Notes: generated by a model not told the origin, from the letters alone. Numbered from the stretch's first letter, positions 46,201 to 59,434 are shown. The stretch is DNA of 64,000 nt from Vicia villosa (GCF_029867415.1 NC_081185.1:39998766-40062765); one strand, 5' to 3'. A program made the numbers and translations.

Positions 46201-48088
46201 ATTGGTCTCAGTTGTGATAACCTCCCCTCGATCCGGATATCTATTCACGGAACTGGTCTCAGTTATAATGATAATGTGAACAACCTCCCTTCGTTTCGGA
46301 TGTCTGTATCTCGAAACTGGTCTCAGTCGTGATAACCTCCCCTCGATCCGGATATCTAATCACGTAACTGGTCTTAGTTATAATGATAATGTGAACAACC
46401 TCCCCTCGTTTTGGATGTCTGTATCTCGAAATTGGTCTCAGTTGTGATGACTTCCCCTCGATCCGGATATCTAATCACGGATCTGGTCTCAGTTATAATG
46501 ATAATGTGAACAACCTCCCCTTGTTTCGGATGTCTGTATCTCGAAACTAGTCTTAGTTGTGATAACCTCCCCTCGATCCGGATATCTAGTCACGGAACTG
46601 GTCTCAGTTATAATGATAATGTGAACAACCTCCCCTTGTTTTGGATGTCTGTATCTCGAAACTGGTCTCAGTCGTGATAACCTCCCCTCAATCCAGATAT
46701 CTAATCACGGAACTGGTCTCAGTTATAATGATAATGTGAACAACCTCCCCTCGTTTTGGATGTCTGTATCTCGAAACTGGTCTTATTTGTGATGACCTCC
46801 CCTCTATCCGGATATCTAATCACGAAACTGGTCTCAGTTATAATGATAATGTGAACAAGCTCCCTTCGTTTCGGATGTCTGTATCACGAAACTGGTCTCA
46901 GTCGTGATAACCTCCCCTCGATACGGATATCTAATCACGGAACTGGCCTTAGTTATAATGATAATGTGAACAACCTCCCTTCGTTTCGGATGTCTGTATC
47001 TTGAAACTGGTCTCAATTGTGATAACCTCCCCTCGATCCGGATATCTATTCACGGAACTGGTCTCAGTTATAATGATAATGTGAACAACCTCCCCTTGTT
47101 TCGGATGTCTGTATCTCGAAACTAGTCTTAGTTGTGATAACCTCCCCTCGATCCGGATATCTAATCACGGAACTGGTCTCAGTTATAATGATAATGTGAA
47201 CAACCTCCCCTTGTTTCGGATGTCTGTATCTCGAAACTGGTCTTAGTCGTGATAACCTCCCCTCAATCCAGATATCTAATCACGGAACTGGTCTCAGTTA
47301 TAATGATAATGTGAACAACCTCCCCTCGTTTTGGATGTCTATATCTCGAAATTGGTCTCAATTGTGATGACTTCCCCTCGATCCAGATATCTAATCACGA
47401 ATCTGGTCTCAGTTATAATGATAATGTGAACAACCTCCCCTTGTTTCGGATGTCTGTATCTCGAAACTAGTCTCAGTTGTGATAACCTCCCCTCGATCCG
47501 GATATCTAATCACGGAACTGGTCTCAGTTATAATGATAATGTGAACAACCTCCCCTCGTTTCGGATGTCTGTATCTTGAAACTGGTCTCAGTTATTATAA
47601 CCTCCCCTCGATCCGGATATCTAATCACGGAACTGGTCTCAATTATAATGATAATGTGAACAACCTCCCCTTGTTTCGGATGTCTGTATCCCGAAATTGG
47701 TCTCAGTCGTGATAATCTCCCCTCAATCCAGATATCTAATCACGGAACTGGTCTCAGATATAATGATAATGTGACCAACCTCCCCTCGTTTCGGATGTCT
47801 GTATCTCGAAACTGGTCTCAGTCGTGATAACCTCCCCTCGATCCGGATATCTAATCACGGAACTGGTCTCAATTATAATGATAATGTGAACAACCTCCCC
47901 TCGTTTCGGATGTTTATATCTCGAAACTGGTCTCAGTCGTGATAACCTCCCCTCGATCCAGATATCTAATCACGGAACTGGTCTTAGTTATAATGATAAT
48001 GTGAACAACCTCCCCTCGTTTCGGATGTCTGTATCTCGAAACTGGTCTCAGTTGTGATAACCTCCCCTCGATCTGGATATCTAATCAA
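40239..48088. repeat. Segmental duplication in the satellite, copy 1
   Basis: This about 7.85-kb block of monomers matches 48241-56090 at a constant offset of 8002 bases, shown by five pairs of marker variants. Inside it, 41135-43247 is repeated at 43320-45432 with an offset of 2185 bases (19 monomers). Differences between copies are rare. Confidence 0.85.
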
Positions 48089-48240
48089 CCTCCCCTCGAT
48101 GATATCTAATGGTCTCAGTTGTGATAACCTCCCCTCGATCTGGATATCTAATCAAAGAACTGGTCTTAGTTATAATGATAATGTGAACAACCTCCCTTCG
48201 TTTCGGATGTCTGTATCACGAAACTGGTCTCAGTCGTGAT
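48089..48240. repeat. Irregular monomer at the duplication junction
   Basis: Here the 115-base phase breaks. A rearranged segment with truncated pieces (CTAATCAACCTCCCCTCGAT, GATATCTAATGGTCTCAG) joins two partial monomers. It marks the breakpoint between the two 8-kb copies. Confidence 0.85.
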
Positions 48241-51200
48241 AACCTCCCCTCGATCCGGATATCTAATCACGCAACTGGTCTCAGTTATAATGATAATGTG
48301 AACAACCTCCCCTTGTTTCGGATGTCTGTATCCCAAAACTGGTCTCAGTCGTGATAACCTCCCCTCAATCCAGATATCTAATCACGGAACTGGTCTCAGT
48401 TATAATGATAATGTGACCAACCTCCCCTCGTTTCGGATGTTTGTATCTCGAAACTGGTCTCAGTCGTGATAACCTCCCCTCGATCCAGATATCTAATCAC
48501 GGAACTGGTCTTAGTTATAATGATAATGTGAACAACCTCCCCTCGTTTCGGATGTCTGTATCTCGAAATTGGTCTCAGTTGTGATAACCTCCCCTCGATC
48601 CGGATATCTAATCACGGAACTGGTCTTAGTTATAATGATAATGTGAACAACCTCCCCTTGTTTCGGATGTCTGTATCTCGAAACTGGTCTCAGTCGTGAT
48701 AACCTCCCCTCGATCCGGATATCTAATCACGGAACTGGTCTCAGTTATAATGATAATGTGAACAACCTCCCCTTGTTTCGGATGTCTGTATCCCGAAACT
48801 GGTCTCAGTCGTGATAACCTCCCCTCAATCCAGATATCTAATCACGGAACTGGTCTCAGTTATAATGATAATGTGACCAACCTCCCCTCGTTTCAGATGT
48901 CTGTATCTCGAAACTGGTCTCAGTCGTGATAACCTCCCCTCGATCCGGATATCTAATCACGGAACTGGTCTCAGTTATAATGATAATGTGAACAACCTCC
49001 CCTCGTTTCGGATGTTTGTATCTCGAAACTGGTCTCAGTCGTGATAACCTCCCCTCGATCCAGATATCTAATCACGGAACTGGTCTTAGTTATAATGATA
49101 ATGTGAATAACCTCCCCTCATTTCAGATGTCTGTATCTCGAAACTGGTCTCAGTTGTGATAACCTCCCCTCGATCCGGATATCTAATCACGGAACTGGTC
49201 TTAGTTATAATGATAATGTGAACAAGCTCCCTTCGTTTCGGATGTCTGTATCACGAAACTGGTCTCAGTCGTGATAACCTCCCCTCGATCCGGATATCTA
49301 ATCACGGAACTGGCCTTAGTTATAATGATAATGTGAACAACCTCCCTTCGTTTCGAATGTCTGTATCTTGAAACTGGTCTCAATTGTGATAACCTCCCCT
49401 CGATCCGGATATCTATTCACGGAACTGGTCTCAGTTATAATGATAATGTGAACAACCTCCCCTTGTTTCGGATGTCTGTATCTCGAAACTAGTCTTAGTT
49501 GTGATAACCTCCCCTCGATCCGGATATCTAATCACGGAACTGGTCTCAGTTATAATGATAATGTGAACAACCTCCCCTTGTTTCGGTTGTCTGTATCTCG
49601 AAACTGGTCTCAGTCCTGATAACCTCCCCTCAATCCAGATATCTAATCACGGAACTGGTCTCAGTTATAATGATAATGTGAACAACCTCCCCTCGTTTTG
49701 GATGTCTATATCTCGAAATTGGTCTCAGTTGTGATGACTTCCCCTCGATCCAGATATCTAATCACGAATCTGGTCTCAGTTATAATGATAATGTGAACAA
49801 CCTCCCCTTGTTTCGGATGTCTGTATCTCGAAACTAGTCTCAGTTGTGATAACCTCCCCTCGATCCGGATATCTAATCACGGAACTGGTCTCAGTTATAA
49901 TGATAATGTGAACAACCTCCCCTCGTTTCGGATGTCTGTATCTTGAAACTGGTCTCAGTTATGATAACCTCCCCTCGATCCGGATATCTAATCACGGAAC
50001 TGGTCTCAATTATAATGATAATGTGAACAACCTCCCCTTGTTTCGGATGTCTGTATCCCGAAACTGGTCTCAGTCGTGATAATCTCCCCTCAATCCAGAT
50101 ATCTAATCACGGAACTGGTCTCAGATATAATGATAATGTGACCAACCTCCCCTCGTTTCGGATGTCTGTATCTCGAAACTGGTCTCAGTCGTGATAACCT
50201 CCCCTCGATCCGGATATCTAATCACGGAACTGGTCTCAATTATAATGATAATGTGAACAACCTCCCCTCGTTTCGGATGTTTATATCTCGAAACTGGTCT
50301 CAGTCGTGATAACCTCCCCTCGATCCAGATATCTAATCACGGAACTGGTCTTAGTTATAATGATAATGTGAACAACCTCCCCTCGTTTCGGATGTTTGTA
50401 TCTCGAAACTGGTCTAAGTTGTGATAACCTCCCCTCGATCTGGATATCTAATCAAAGAACTGGTCTTAGTTATAATGATAATGTGAACAACCTCCCTTCG
50501 TTTCGGATGTCTGTATCTCGAAACTGGTCTCAGTCGTGATAACCTCCCCTCGATCCGGATATCTAATCACGTAACTGGTCTTAGTTATAATGATAATGTG
50601 AACAACCTCCCCTCGTTTCGGATGTCTGTATCTTGAAACTGGTCTCAGTTGTGATAACCTCCCCTCGATCCGGATATCTAATCACGGAACTGGTCTCAGT
50701 TATAATGATAATGTGAACAACCTCCCCTTTTTTCGGATGTCTGTATCTCGAAACTAGTCTCAGTTGTGATAACCTCCCCTCGATCCGGATATCTAATCAA
50801 GGAACTGGTCTCAGTTATAATGATAATGTGAACAACCTCCCCTTGTTTTGGATGTCTGTATCTCGAAACTGGTCTCAGTCGTGATAACCTCCCCTCAATC
50901 CAGATATCTAATCACGGAACTGGTCTCAGTTATAATGATAATGTGAGCAACCTCCCCTCGTTTTGGATGTCTGTATCTCGAAACTGGTCTTAGTTGTGAT
51001 GACCTCCCCTCGATCCGGATATCTAATTACGAAACTGGTCTCAGTTATAATGATAATTTGAACAAGCTCCCTTCGTTTCGGATGTCTGTATCACGAAACT
51101 GGTCTCAGTCGTGATAACCTCCCCTCGATCCGGATATCTAATCACGGAACTGGCCTTAGTTATAATGATAATGTGAACAACCTCCCTTCGTTTCGGATGT

Positions 51201-54200
51201 CTGTATCTTGAAACTGGTCTCAATTGTGATAACCTCCCCTCGATCCGGATATCTAATCACGGAACTGGTCTTAGTTATAATGATAATGTGAACAACCTCC
51301 CCTTGTTTCGGATGTCTGTATCTCGAAACTGGTCTCAGTTGTGATAACCTCCCCTCGATCCGGATATCTAATCACGGAACTGGTCTTAGTTATAATGATA
51401 ATGTGAACAAGCTCCCTTCGTTTCGGATGTCTGTATCACGAAACTGGTCTCAGTCGTGATAACCTCCCCTCGATCCGGATATCTAATCACGGAACTGGCC
51501 TTAGTTATAATGATAATGTGAACAACCTCCCTTCGTTTCGAATGTCTGTATCTTGAAACTGGTCTCAATTGTGATAACCTCCCCTCGATCCGGATATCTA
51601 TTCACGGAACTGGTCTCAGTTATAATGATAATGTGAACAACCTCCCCTTGTTTCGGATGTCTGTATCTCGAAACTAGTCTTAGTTGTGATAACCTCCCCT
51701 CGATCCGGATATCTAATCACGGAACTGGTCTCAGTTATAATGATAATGTGAACAACCTCCCCTTGTTTCGGTTGTCTGTATCTCGAAACTGGTCTCAGTC
51801 CTGATAACCTCCCCTCAATCCAGATATCTAATCACGGAACTGGTCTCAGTTATAATGATAATGTGAACAACCTCCCCTCGTTTTGGATGTCTATATCTCG
51901 AAATTGGTCTCAGTTGTGATGACTTCCCCTCGATCCAGATATCTAATCACGAATCTGGTCTCAGTTATAATGATAATGTGAACAACCTCCCCTTGTTTCG
52001 GATGTCTGTATCTCGAAACTAGTCTCAGTTGTGATAACCTCCCCTCGATCCGGATATCTAATCACGGAACTGGTCTCAGTTATAATGATAATGTGAACAA
52101 CCTCCCCTCGTTTCGGATGTCTGTATCTTGAAACTGGTCTCAGTTATGATAACCTCCCCTCGATCCGGATATCTAATCACGGAACTGGTCTCAATTATAA
52201 TGATAATGTGAACAACCTCCCCTTGTTTCGGATGTCTGTATCCCGAAACTGGTCTCAGTCGTGATAATCTCCCCTCAATCCAGATATCTAATCACGGAAC
52301 TGGTCTCAGATATAATGATAATGTGACCAACCTCCCCTCGTTTCGGATGTCTGTATCTCGAAACTGGTCTCAGTCGTGATAACCTCCCCTCGATCCGGAT
52401 ATCTAATCACGGAACTGGTCTCAATTATAATGATAATGTGAACAACCTCCCCTCGTTTCGGATGTTTATATCTCGAAACTGGTCTCAGTCGTGATAACCT
52501 CCCCTCGATCCAGATATCTAATCACGGAACTGGTCTTAGTTATAATGATAATGTGAACAACCTCCCCTCGTTTCGGATGTTTGTATCTCGAAACTGGTCT
52601 AAGTTGTGATAACCTCCCCTCGATCTGGATATCTAATCAAAGAACTGGTCTTAGTTATAATGATAATGTGAACAACCTCCCTTCGTTTCGGATGTCTGTA
52701 TCTCGAAACTGGTCTCAGTCGTGATAACCTCCCCTCGATCCGGATATCTAATCACGTAACTGGTCTTAGTTATAATGATAATGTGAACAACCTCCCCTCG
52801 TTTCGGATGTCTGTATCTTGAAACTGGTCTCAGTTGTGATAACCTCCCCTCGATCCGGATATCTAATCACGGAACTGGTCTCAGTTATAATGATAATGTG
52901 AACAACCTCCCCTTTTTTCGGATGTCTGTATCTCGAAACTAGTCTCAGTTGTGATAACCTCCCCTCGATCCGGATATCTAATCAAGGAACTGGTCTCAGT
53001 TATAATGATAATGTGAACAACCTCCCCTTGTTTTGGATGTCTGTATCTCGAAACTGGTCTCAGTCGTGATAACCTCCCCTCAATCCAGATATCTAATCAC
53101 GGAACTGGTCTCAGTTATAATGATAATGTGAGCAACCTCCCCTCGTTTTGGATGTCTGTATCTCGAAACTGGTCTTAGTTGTGATGACCTCCCCTCGATC
53201 CGGATATCTAATTACGAAACTGGTCTCAGTTATATTGATAATTTGAACAAGCTCCCTTCGTTTCGGATGTCTGTATCCCGAAACTGGTCTCAGTCGTGAT
53301 AACCTCCCCTCGATCCGGATATCTAATCACGGAACTGGCCTTAGTTATAATGATAATGTGAACAACCTCCCTTCGTTTCGGAGGTCTGTATCTTGAAACT
53401 GGTCTCAATTGTGATAACCTCCCCTCGATCCGGATATCTATTCACGGAACTGGTCTCAGTTATAATGATAATCTGAACAACCTCCCCTTATTTCGGATGT
53501 CTGTATCTCGAAACTAGTCTTAGTTGTGATAACCTCCCCTCGATCCGGATATCTAATCACGGAACTGGTCTCAGTTATAATGATAATGTGAACAACCTCC
53601 CCTTGTTTCGGATGTCTGTATCTCGAAACTGGTCTTAGTCGTGATAACCTCCCCTCAATCCAGATATCTAATCACGGAACTGGTCTCAGTTATAATGATA
53701 ATGTGAACAACCTCCCCTCGTTTTGGATGTCTATATCTCGAAATTGGTCTCAGTTGTGATGACTTCCCCTCGATCCAGATATCTAATCACGAATCTGGTC
53801 TCAGTTATAATGATAATGTGAACAACCTCCCCTTGTTTCGGATGTCTGTATCTCGAAACTAGTCTTAGTTGTGAAAACCTCCCCTCGATCCGGATATCTA
53901 ATCACGGAACTGGTCTCAGTTATAATGATAATGTGAACAACCTCCCCTCGTTTCGGATGTCTGTATCTTGAAACTGGTCTCAGTTATGATAACCTCCCCT
54001 CGATCCGGATATCTAATCACGGAACTGGTCTTAGTTATAATGATAATGTGAACAACCTCCCCTCGTTTCGGATGTCTGTATCTCGAAACTGGTCTCAGTC
54101 GTGATAACCTCCCCTCGATCCAGATATCTAATCACGGAACTGGTCTTAGTTATAATGATAATGTGAACAACCTCCCCTCGTTTCGGATGTCTGTATCTCG

Positions 54201-56090
54201 AAATTGGTCTCAGTTGTGATAACCTCCCCTCGATCCGGATATCTATTCACGGAACTGGTCTCAGTTATAATGATAATGTGAACAACCTCCCTTCGTTTCG
54301 GATGTCTGTATCTCGAAACTGGTCTCAGTCGTGATAACCTCCCCTCGATCCGGATATCTAATCACGTAACTGGTCTTAGTTATAATGATAATGTGAACAA
54401 CCTCCCCTCGTTTTGGATGTCTGTATCTCGAAATTGGTCTCAGTTGTGATGACTTCCCCTCGATCCGGATATCTAATCACGGATCTGGTCTCAGTTATAA
54501 TGATAATGTGAACAACCTCCCCTTGTTTCGGATGTCTGTATCTCGAAACTAGTCTTAGTTGTGATAACCTCCCCTCGATCCGGATATCTAGTCACGGAAC
54601 TGGTCTCAGTTATAATGATAATGTGAACAACCTCCCCTTGTTTTGGATGTCTGTATCTCGAAACTGGTCTCAGTCGTGATAACCTCCCCTCAATCCAGAT
54701 ATCTAATCACGGAACTGGTCTCAGTTATAATGATAATGTGAACAACCTCCCCTCGTTTTGGATGTCTGTATCTCGAAACTGGTCTTAGTTGTGATGACCT
54801 CCCCTCTATCCGGATATCTAATCACGAAACTGGTCTCAGTTATAATGATAATGTGAACAAGCTCCCTTCGTTTCGGATGTCTGTATCACGAAACTGGTCT
54901 CAGTCGTGATAACCTCCCCTCGATACGGATATCTAATCACGGAACTGGCCTTAGTTATAATGATAATGTGAACAACCTCCCTTCGTTTCGGATGTCTGTA
55001 TCTTGAAACTGGTCTCAATTGTGATAACCTCCCCTCGATCCGGATATCTATTCACGGAACTGGTCTCAGTTATAATGATAATGTGAACAACCTCCCCTTG
55101 TTTCGGATGTCTGTATCTCGAAACTAGTCTTAGTTGTGATAACCTCCCCTCGATCCGGATATCTAATCACGGAACTGGTCTCAGTTATAATGATAATGTG
55201 AACAACCTCCCCTTGTTTCGGATGTCTGTATCTCGAAACTGGTCTTAGTCGTGATAACCTCCCCTCAATCCAGATATCTAATCACGGAACTGGTCTCAGT
55301 TATAATGATAATGTGAACAACCTCCCCTCGTTTTGGATGTCTATATCTCGAAATTGGTCTCAATTGTGATGACTTCCCCTCGATCCAGATATCTAATCAC
55401 GAATCTGGTCTCAGTTATAATGATAATGTGAACAACCTCCCCTTGTTTCGGATGTCTGTATCTCGAAACTAGTCTCAGTTGTGATAACCTCCCCTCGATC
55501 CGGATATCTAATCACGGAACTGGTCTCAGTTATAATGATAATGTGAACAACCTCCCCTCGTTTCGGATGTCTGTATCTTGAAACTGGTCTCAGTTATTAT
55601 AACCTCCCCTCGATCCGGATATCTAATCACGGAACTGGTCTCAATTATAATGATAATGTGAACAACCTCCCCTTGTTTCGGATGTCTGTATCCCGAAATT
55701 GGTCTCAGTCGTGATAATCTCCCCTCAATCCAGATATCTAATCACGGAACTGGTCTCAGATATAATGATAATGTGACCAACCTCCCCTCGTTTCGGATGT
55801 CTGTATCTCGAAACTGGTCTCAGTCGTGATAACCTCCCCTCGATCCGGATATCTAATCACGGAACTGGTCTCAATTATAATGATAATGTGAACAACCTCC
55901 CCTCGTTTCGGATGTTTATATCTCGAAACTGGTCTCAGTCGTGATAACCTCCCCTCGATCCAGATATCTAATCACGGAACTGGTCTTAGTTATAATGATA
56001 ATGTGAACAACCTCCCCTCGTTTCGGATGTCTGTATCTCGAAACTGGTCTCAGTTGTGATAACCTCCCCTCGATCTGGATATCTAATCAA
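48241..56090. repeat. Segmental duplication in the satellite, copy 2
   Basis: This repeats 40239-48088 at an offset of 8002 bases and includes the internal 2185-base duplication, so the internal event is older. The array continues with about seven unrelated monomers to 56888. Confidence 0.85.
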
Positions 56091-56888
56091 AGAACTGGTC
56101 TTAGTTATAATGATAATGTGAACAACCTCCCTTCGTTTCAGATGTCTGTATCTCGAAACTGGTCTCAGTCGTGATAACCTCCCCTCGATCCGGATATCTA
56201 ATCACGTAACTGGTCTTAGTTATAATGATAATGTGAACAACCTCCCCTCGTTTCGGATGTCTGTATCTTGAAACTGGTCTCAGTTGTGATAACCTCCCCT
56301 CGATCCGGATATCTAATCACGGAACTGGTCTCAGTTATAATGATAATGTGAACAACCTCCCCTTGTTTCGGACGTCTGTATCTCGAAACTGGTCTCAGTT
56401 GTGATAACCTCCCCTCGATCCGGATATCTAATCACGGAACTGGTCTCAGTTATAATGATAATGTGAACAACCTCCCCTTGTTTTGGATGTCTGTATCTCG
56501 AAACTGGTCTCAGTCGTGATAACCTCCCCTCGATCCAGATATCTAATCACGGAACTGGTCTCAGTTATAATGATAATGTGAACAACCTCCCCTCGTTTTG
56601 GATGTCTGTATCTCGAAACTGGTCTTAGTTGTGATGACCTCCCCTCGATCCGGATATCTAATCACGAAACAGGTCTCAGTTATAATGATAATGTGAACAA
56701 CCTCCCCTTGTTTCGGATGTCTGTATCTCGAAACTGGTCTCAGTTGTGATAAACTCCCCTCGATCCGGATATATAATCATAGAACTGGTCTCAGTTATAA
56801 TGATAATGTGAACAACCTCCCCTTGTTTTGGATGTCTGTATCTCGAAACTGGTCTCAGTCGTGATAACCTCCCCTCGATCCGGATATC

Positions 56889-58543
56889 AAACTTCCCACC
56901 AGTGTTTGTTGGAGAGATGCCATTTGATGATTGATAAGAAACATCATCATGCTTTCTTTTAATTAAAAGTCCTTGAAGGAATGCTATATGATCATGCGTC
57001 CTTTTGAGGGGCTAATGACTTTGCTTGAAGGTGGATGAGCTGTGTTCTGAAGGAGGAACATCATTGGTCGATCCACTGGGGGGATAACAGATTGTTTTCT
57101 GGGATGAAAACCGTTGTTCATCGACTAATGCTGAGGAATCTGAACTACCTTCTTGACGAAGACAGCCATTCACTGATTCCCCTGAGGATATATTAAACCA
57201 TTTTCAGGAAGAAAACCGTCATTTGTCGATTCGCTGGGGAGATTCTGGAGGTGAACAAACTATCTTCCGGAGGAAAACCTCCATTTGTCGATCAGCTAGC
57301 GAATCCAAATTACTTTCTTTGACGAAGAGTGCCATCTATTGACCTTGCTGGGGAATTATCAACTGTTTTCCAGGAGGAAAAACTGCCGCTCGTCAATTCT
57401 ACCGGGGAATCTGAACTATTTAGAGAAGAAACACCGCTTGCCGACTCTGTGAGGAATTCAAATGCGAAACCAACTTTCTTATTTTAAGAAGATTGTCGAG
57501 TGTTGCTCTGCAGGAGAATCTCAGTTTGGGAAATTCCAAAAGTGAACAAGCTATCTTTTTTGAAAAAGATATCTATTGTCAACTTTGTTTGGGAGTGAAC
57601 AAACTATCTCTTTGAAGGAGATTACCATTTGTCGTCTTGCAGGGGATTTCTCAAAGTAAACAAACTATCTTCCTCTGGAAGACCACCATTTGTTAGCCTC
57701 TTGGGAAATTCGGGTGTATGAACCTTCTTTTCTTAAGAAGAAAACCCTTTCACGACTTTGCAGGGGAAACTTGAGTACATGCCCAAGTGACTCGGGCACT
57801 AACATGATTAAAGCCTATCTAGACTATGCTAACTATGCTATTATGACGTGCGAATTATGCATGAATATTATAATGATTATAAAATGTAAAGTGAATGTGA
57901 ATAGAATTGTCGCGGATGTGAAATCCTATGATACGACTTGAATCTTTATTGATCAGAAGATGTCATCTTCTTGCAGTCTGCACTCCGTCGGGGATAACTG
58001 GTTACCGGTTGCCCGCTGTTTGAAGTGAATGATATGATTTGAAGTGAAGATCCGTCATCGGGAGATGTTCGCAAAGCGATCTCATGGGGAAATTTGTTCC
58101 CGGAGTCTCAATCGTTCTTGGAGCAACTGTTTGCATTCTTCCTATTGTCTCTAAACCGTAGAAAGAAATTTCACCCTTATCTTGCAAGTAAATTCATTTT
58201 ATTTTATGAAAACATTTTGTTTCAAGAAAATGATTGTTTAAACTCAAAACGCATTTTAAGAAACTGAATAAGACTCGATTGCAAAGAAAAGGCACAAAGC
58301 TCAAATTTTATTTATGGAATTTTGCGTAAAAGACTCAAAACGCATTTTACTTGCCATATATCCCTAAATTTTGCGTAAACTACCCCTTTCGGGTTTTAAG
58401 TCTACCGGGATTGATTATATATTTTTTATGTCTCTAACTTTTGCCTGAATCGCCCTTTCGGGTTTTCGATTCACCGAGACGCTCTTTTTTTCCTAAGTTG
58501 CTCTTTGCAAGTTTTCAACTTAGCGAGCTGTTCTTTTGTTTAT
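56889..58543 (-). repeat. Proximal 3' UTR of the Ogre element with diverged hairpin repeats
   Basis: From the pol stop leftward: a stretch with repeated AACCCGAAAGGG words (58540-58180), then 57960-57000 built of loose repeats of 55-80 bases. These share GTGAACAAACTATCTTCC, CCATTTGTCGATC and a GGGGAATC-like end. Each unit has a short inverted repeat at the same place with a different stem sequence. No gene is supported. Confidence 0.65.
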
Positions 58544-58747
58544 TTAGGCGAAGTATTTCTTGACTGCGTCGATGTTCACAGGACGGGTGAATTCTTCTCC
58601 ATCCATAGTCGTGAGTATTAAGGCTCCTCCTGAGAAAGCTCTCTTAACCGCTTATGGGCCATCATAATTGGGAGTCCATTTCCCTCTCGAATCTGTGAGA
58701 AAAGATTGAATCTTTTTGAGTACAAGGTCGCCTTCCTTGATCGTGCG
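58544..58747 (-). pseudogene. Ogre/Tat integrase C-terminus, end of pol
   Basis: The minus strand encodes IKEGDLVLKKIQSF, GKWTPNYDGP, a stop (58652-58654), AVKRAFSGGALIL, TTMDGEEF and DAVKKYFA, then a stop at 58544-58546. This is the typical C-terminal end of Tat/Ogre pol. It continues the integrase at 62165-62392 exactly when the solo LTR between them is removed. Confidence 0.85.
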
Positions 58748-59016
58748 TGTCATACCCCAATTTTTGACCCTAAGATCCTATATCATTCATATCCCAGTCA
58801 TTAATCAAGAGCTTCACTTGGATGTTTTGTTTGTGGTGTTACACTCACCTCATCAATAAGAGGGACCATCAAGCACCAATGATTGTTTATCTTGTATGCA
58901 TATTATACTAACCCAAATACCAAAAATATTGCTTTGTTTCTTTGTAGACTTTTGTTTTGTAGGTACCAAGCCAAGACATGCAATAAACAAGGCATTTTTC
59001 ATATTTAGGACTGATG

Positions 59017-59205
59017 AAATCGATTTCCCTACTGGGTAAATCGATTTCCCTGCAGCAATGTTCAACAAAATCACATTCTGGGCAACATGAAATCGATTTC
59101 CCTCATGGGTAAATCGATTTCCCTAGTGTATTTTGCGCCAAATTCTCTTCTGGAACAGTGTGAAATCGATTTCACTCCTTGGGAAATCGATTTCCTTAAG
59201 GCGAA
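59017..59205. repeat. GAAATCGATTTC palindromes, upstream cluster
   Basis: Six copies in three pairs, copies within a pair starting about 20 bases apart (59024/59045, 59091/59111, 59162/59183 roughly). The core AAATCGATTT is invariant. Confidence 0.85.
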
Positions 59206-59425
59206 ATTCAAAAAATATAAGGAGGGAAGCTTGACATCATTTTGGCACCTTTTTATTTGATCATTTTACCAATTTTCCACCTCATCAAAATTAACCCCTT
59301 CATTAAACCCACTTAAACCTCATTTTACCATTTTTACCAGTTAAATGCCACTTTAATTACCAATTAAACACAAGTTAATTACCAAACACAAAAAGACCAA
59401 ACTACCACTACTCTTGCTCCAATTC

Positions 59426-59434
59426 TATAAATAG
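59426..59434 (+). promoter_or_regulatory. TATA box of the solo LTR
   Basis: TATAAATAG lies about 680 bases into the LTR, giving a start near 59460. It lies between the two palindrome clusters. Confidence 0.75.

Larger units (their letters stand above)
39957..56888. repeat. 115-bp satellite array, about 147 monomers
   Basis: The period is exactly 115 bases (CAACC at 40071 and 40186). Each monomer is a diverged dimer: a half of about 52 bases with TTTCGGATGTCTGTATCTCG and a half of about 63 bases with GATCCGGATATCTAATCACG, both followed by the shared words AACTGGTCTCAGT and GATAA. Monomers are very similar and in one orientation. Because 115 is not a multiple of three, all frames open and close in rotation, giving ten near-identical 60-codon minus-strand frames that I regard as by-products. 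It sits inside the 3' UTR of the Ogre element. Confidence 0.97.

Noticed and set aside
41199..55018. Ten near-identical 60-codon minus-strand frames in the satellite (MRPVSRYR...)
   Set aside because: They recur with the array, span about 1.6 monomers, and exist only because 115 is not a multiple of three and one variant removes a stop. No start context or conservation argues for translation.
39957..56888. CRISPR-like regularly spaced repeats
   Set aside because: There are no unique spacers; every base belongs to a 115-bp tandem unit, in a plant retrotransposon context.
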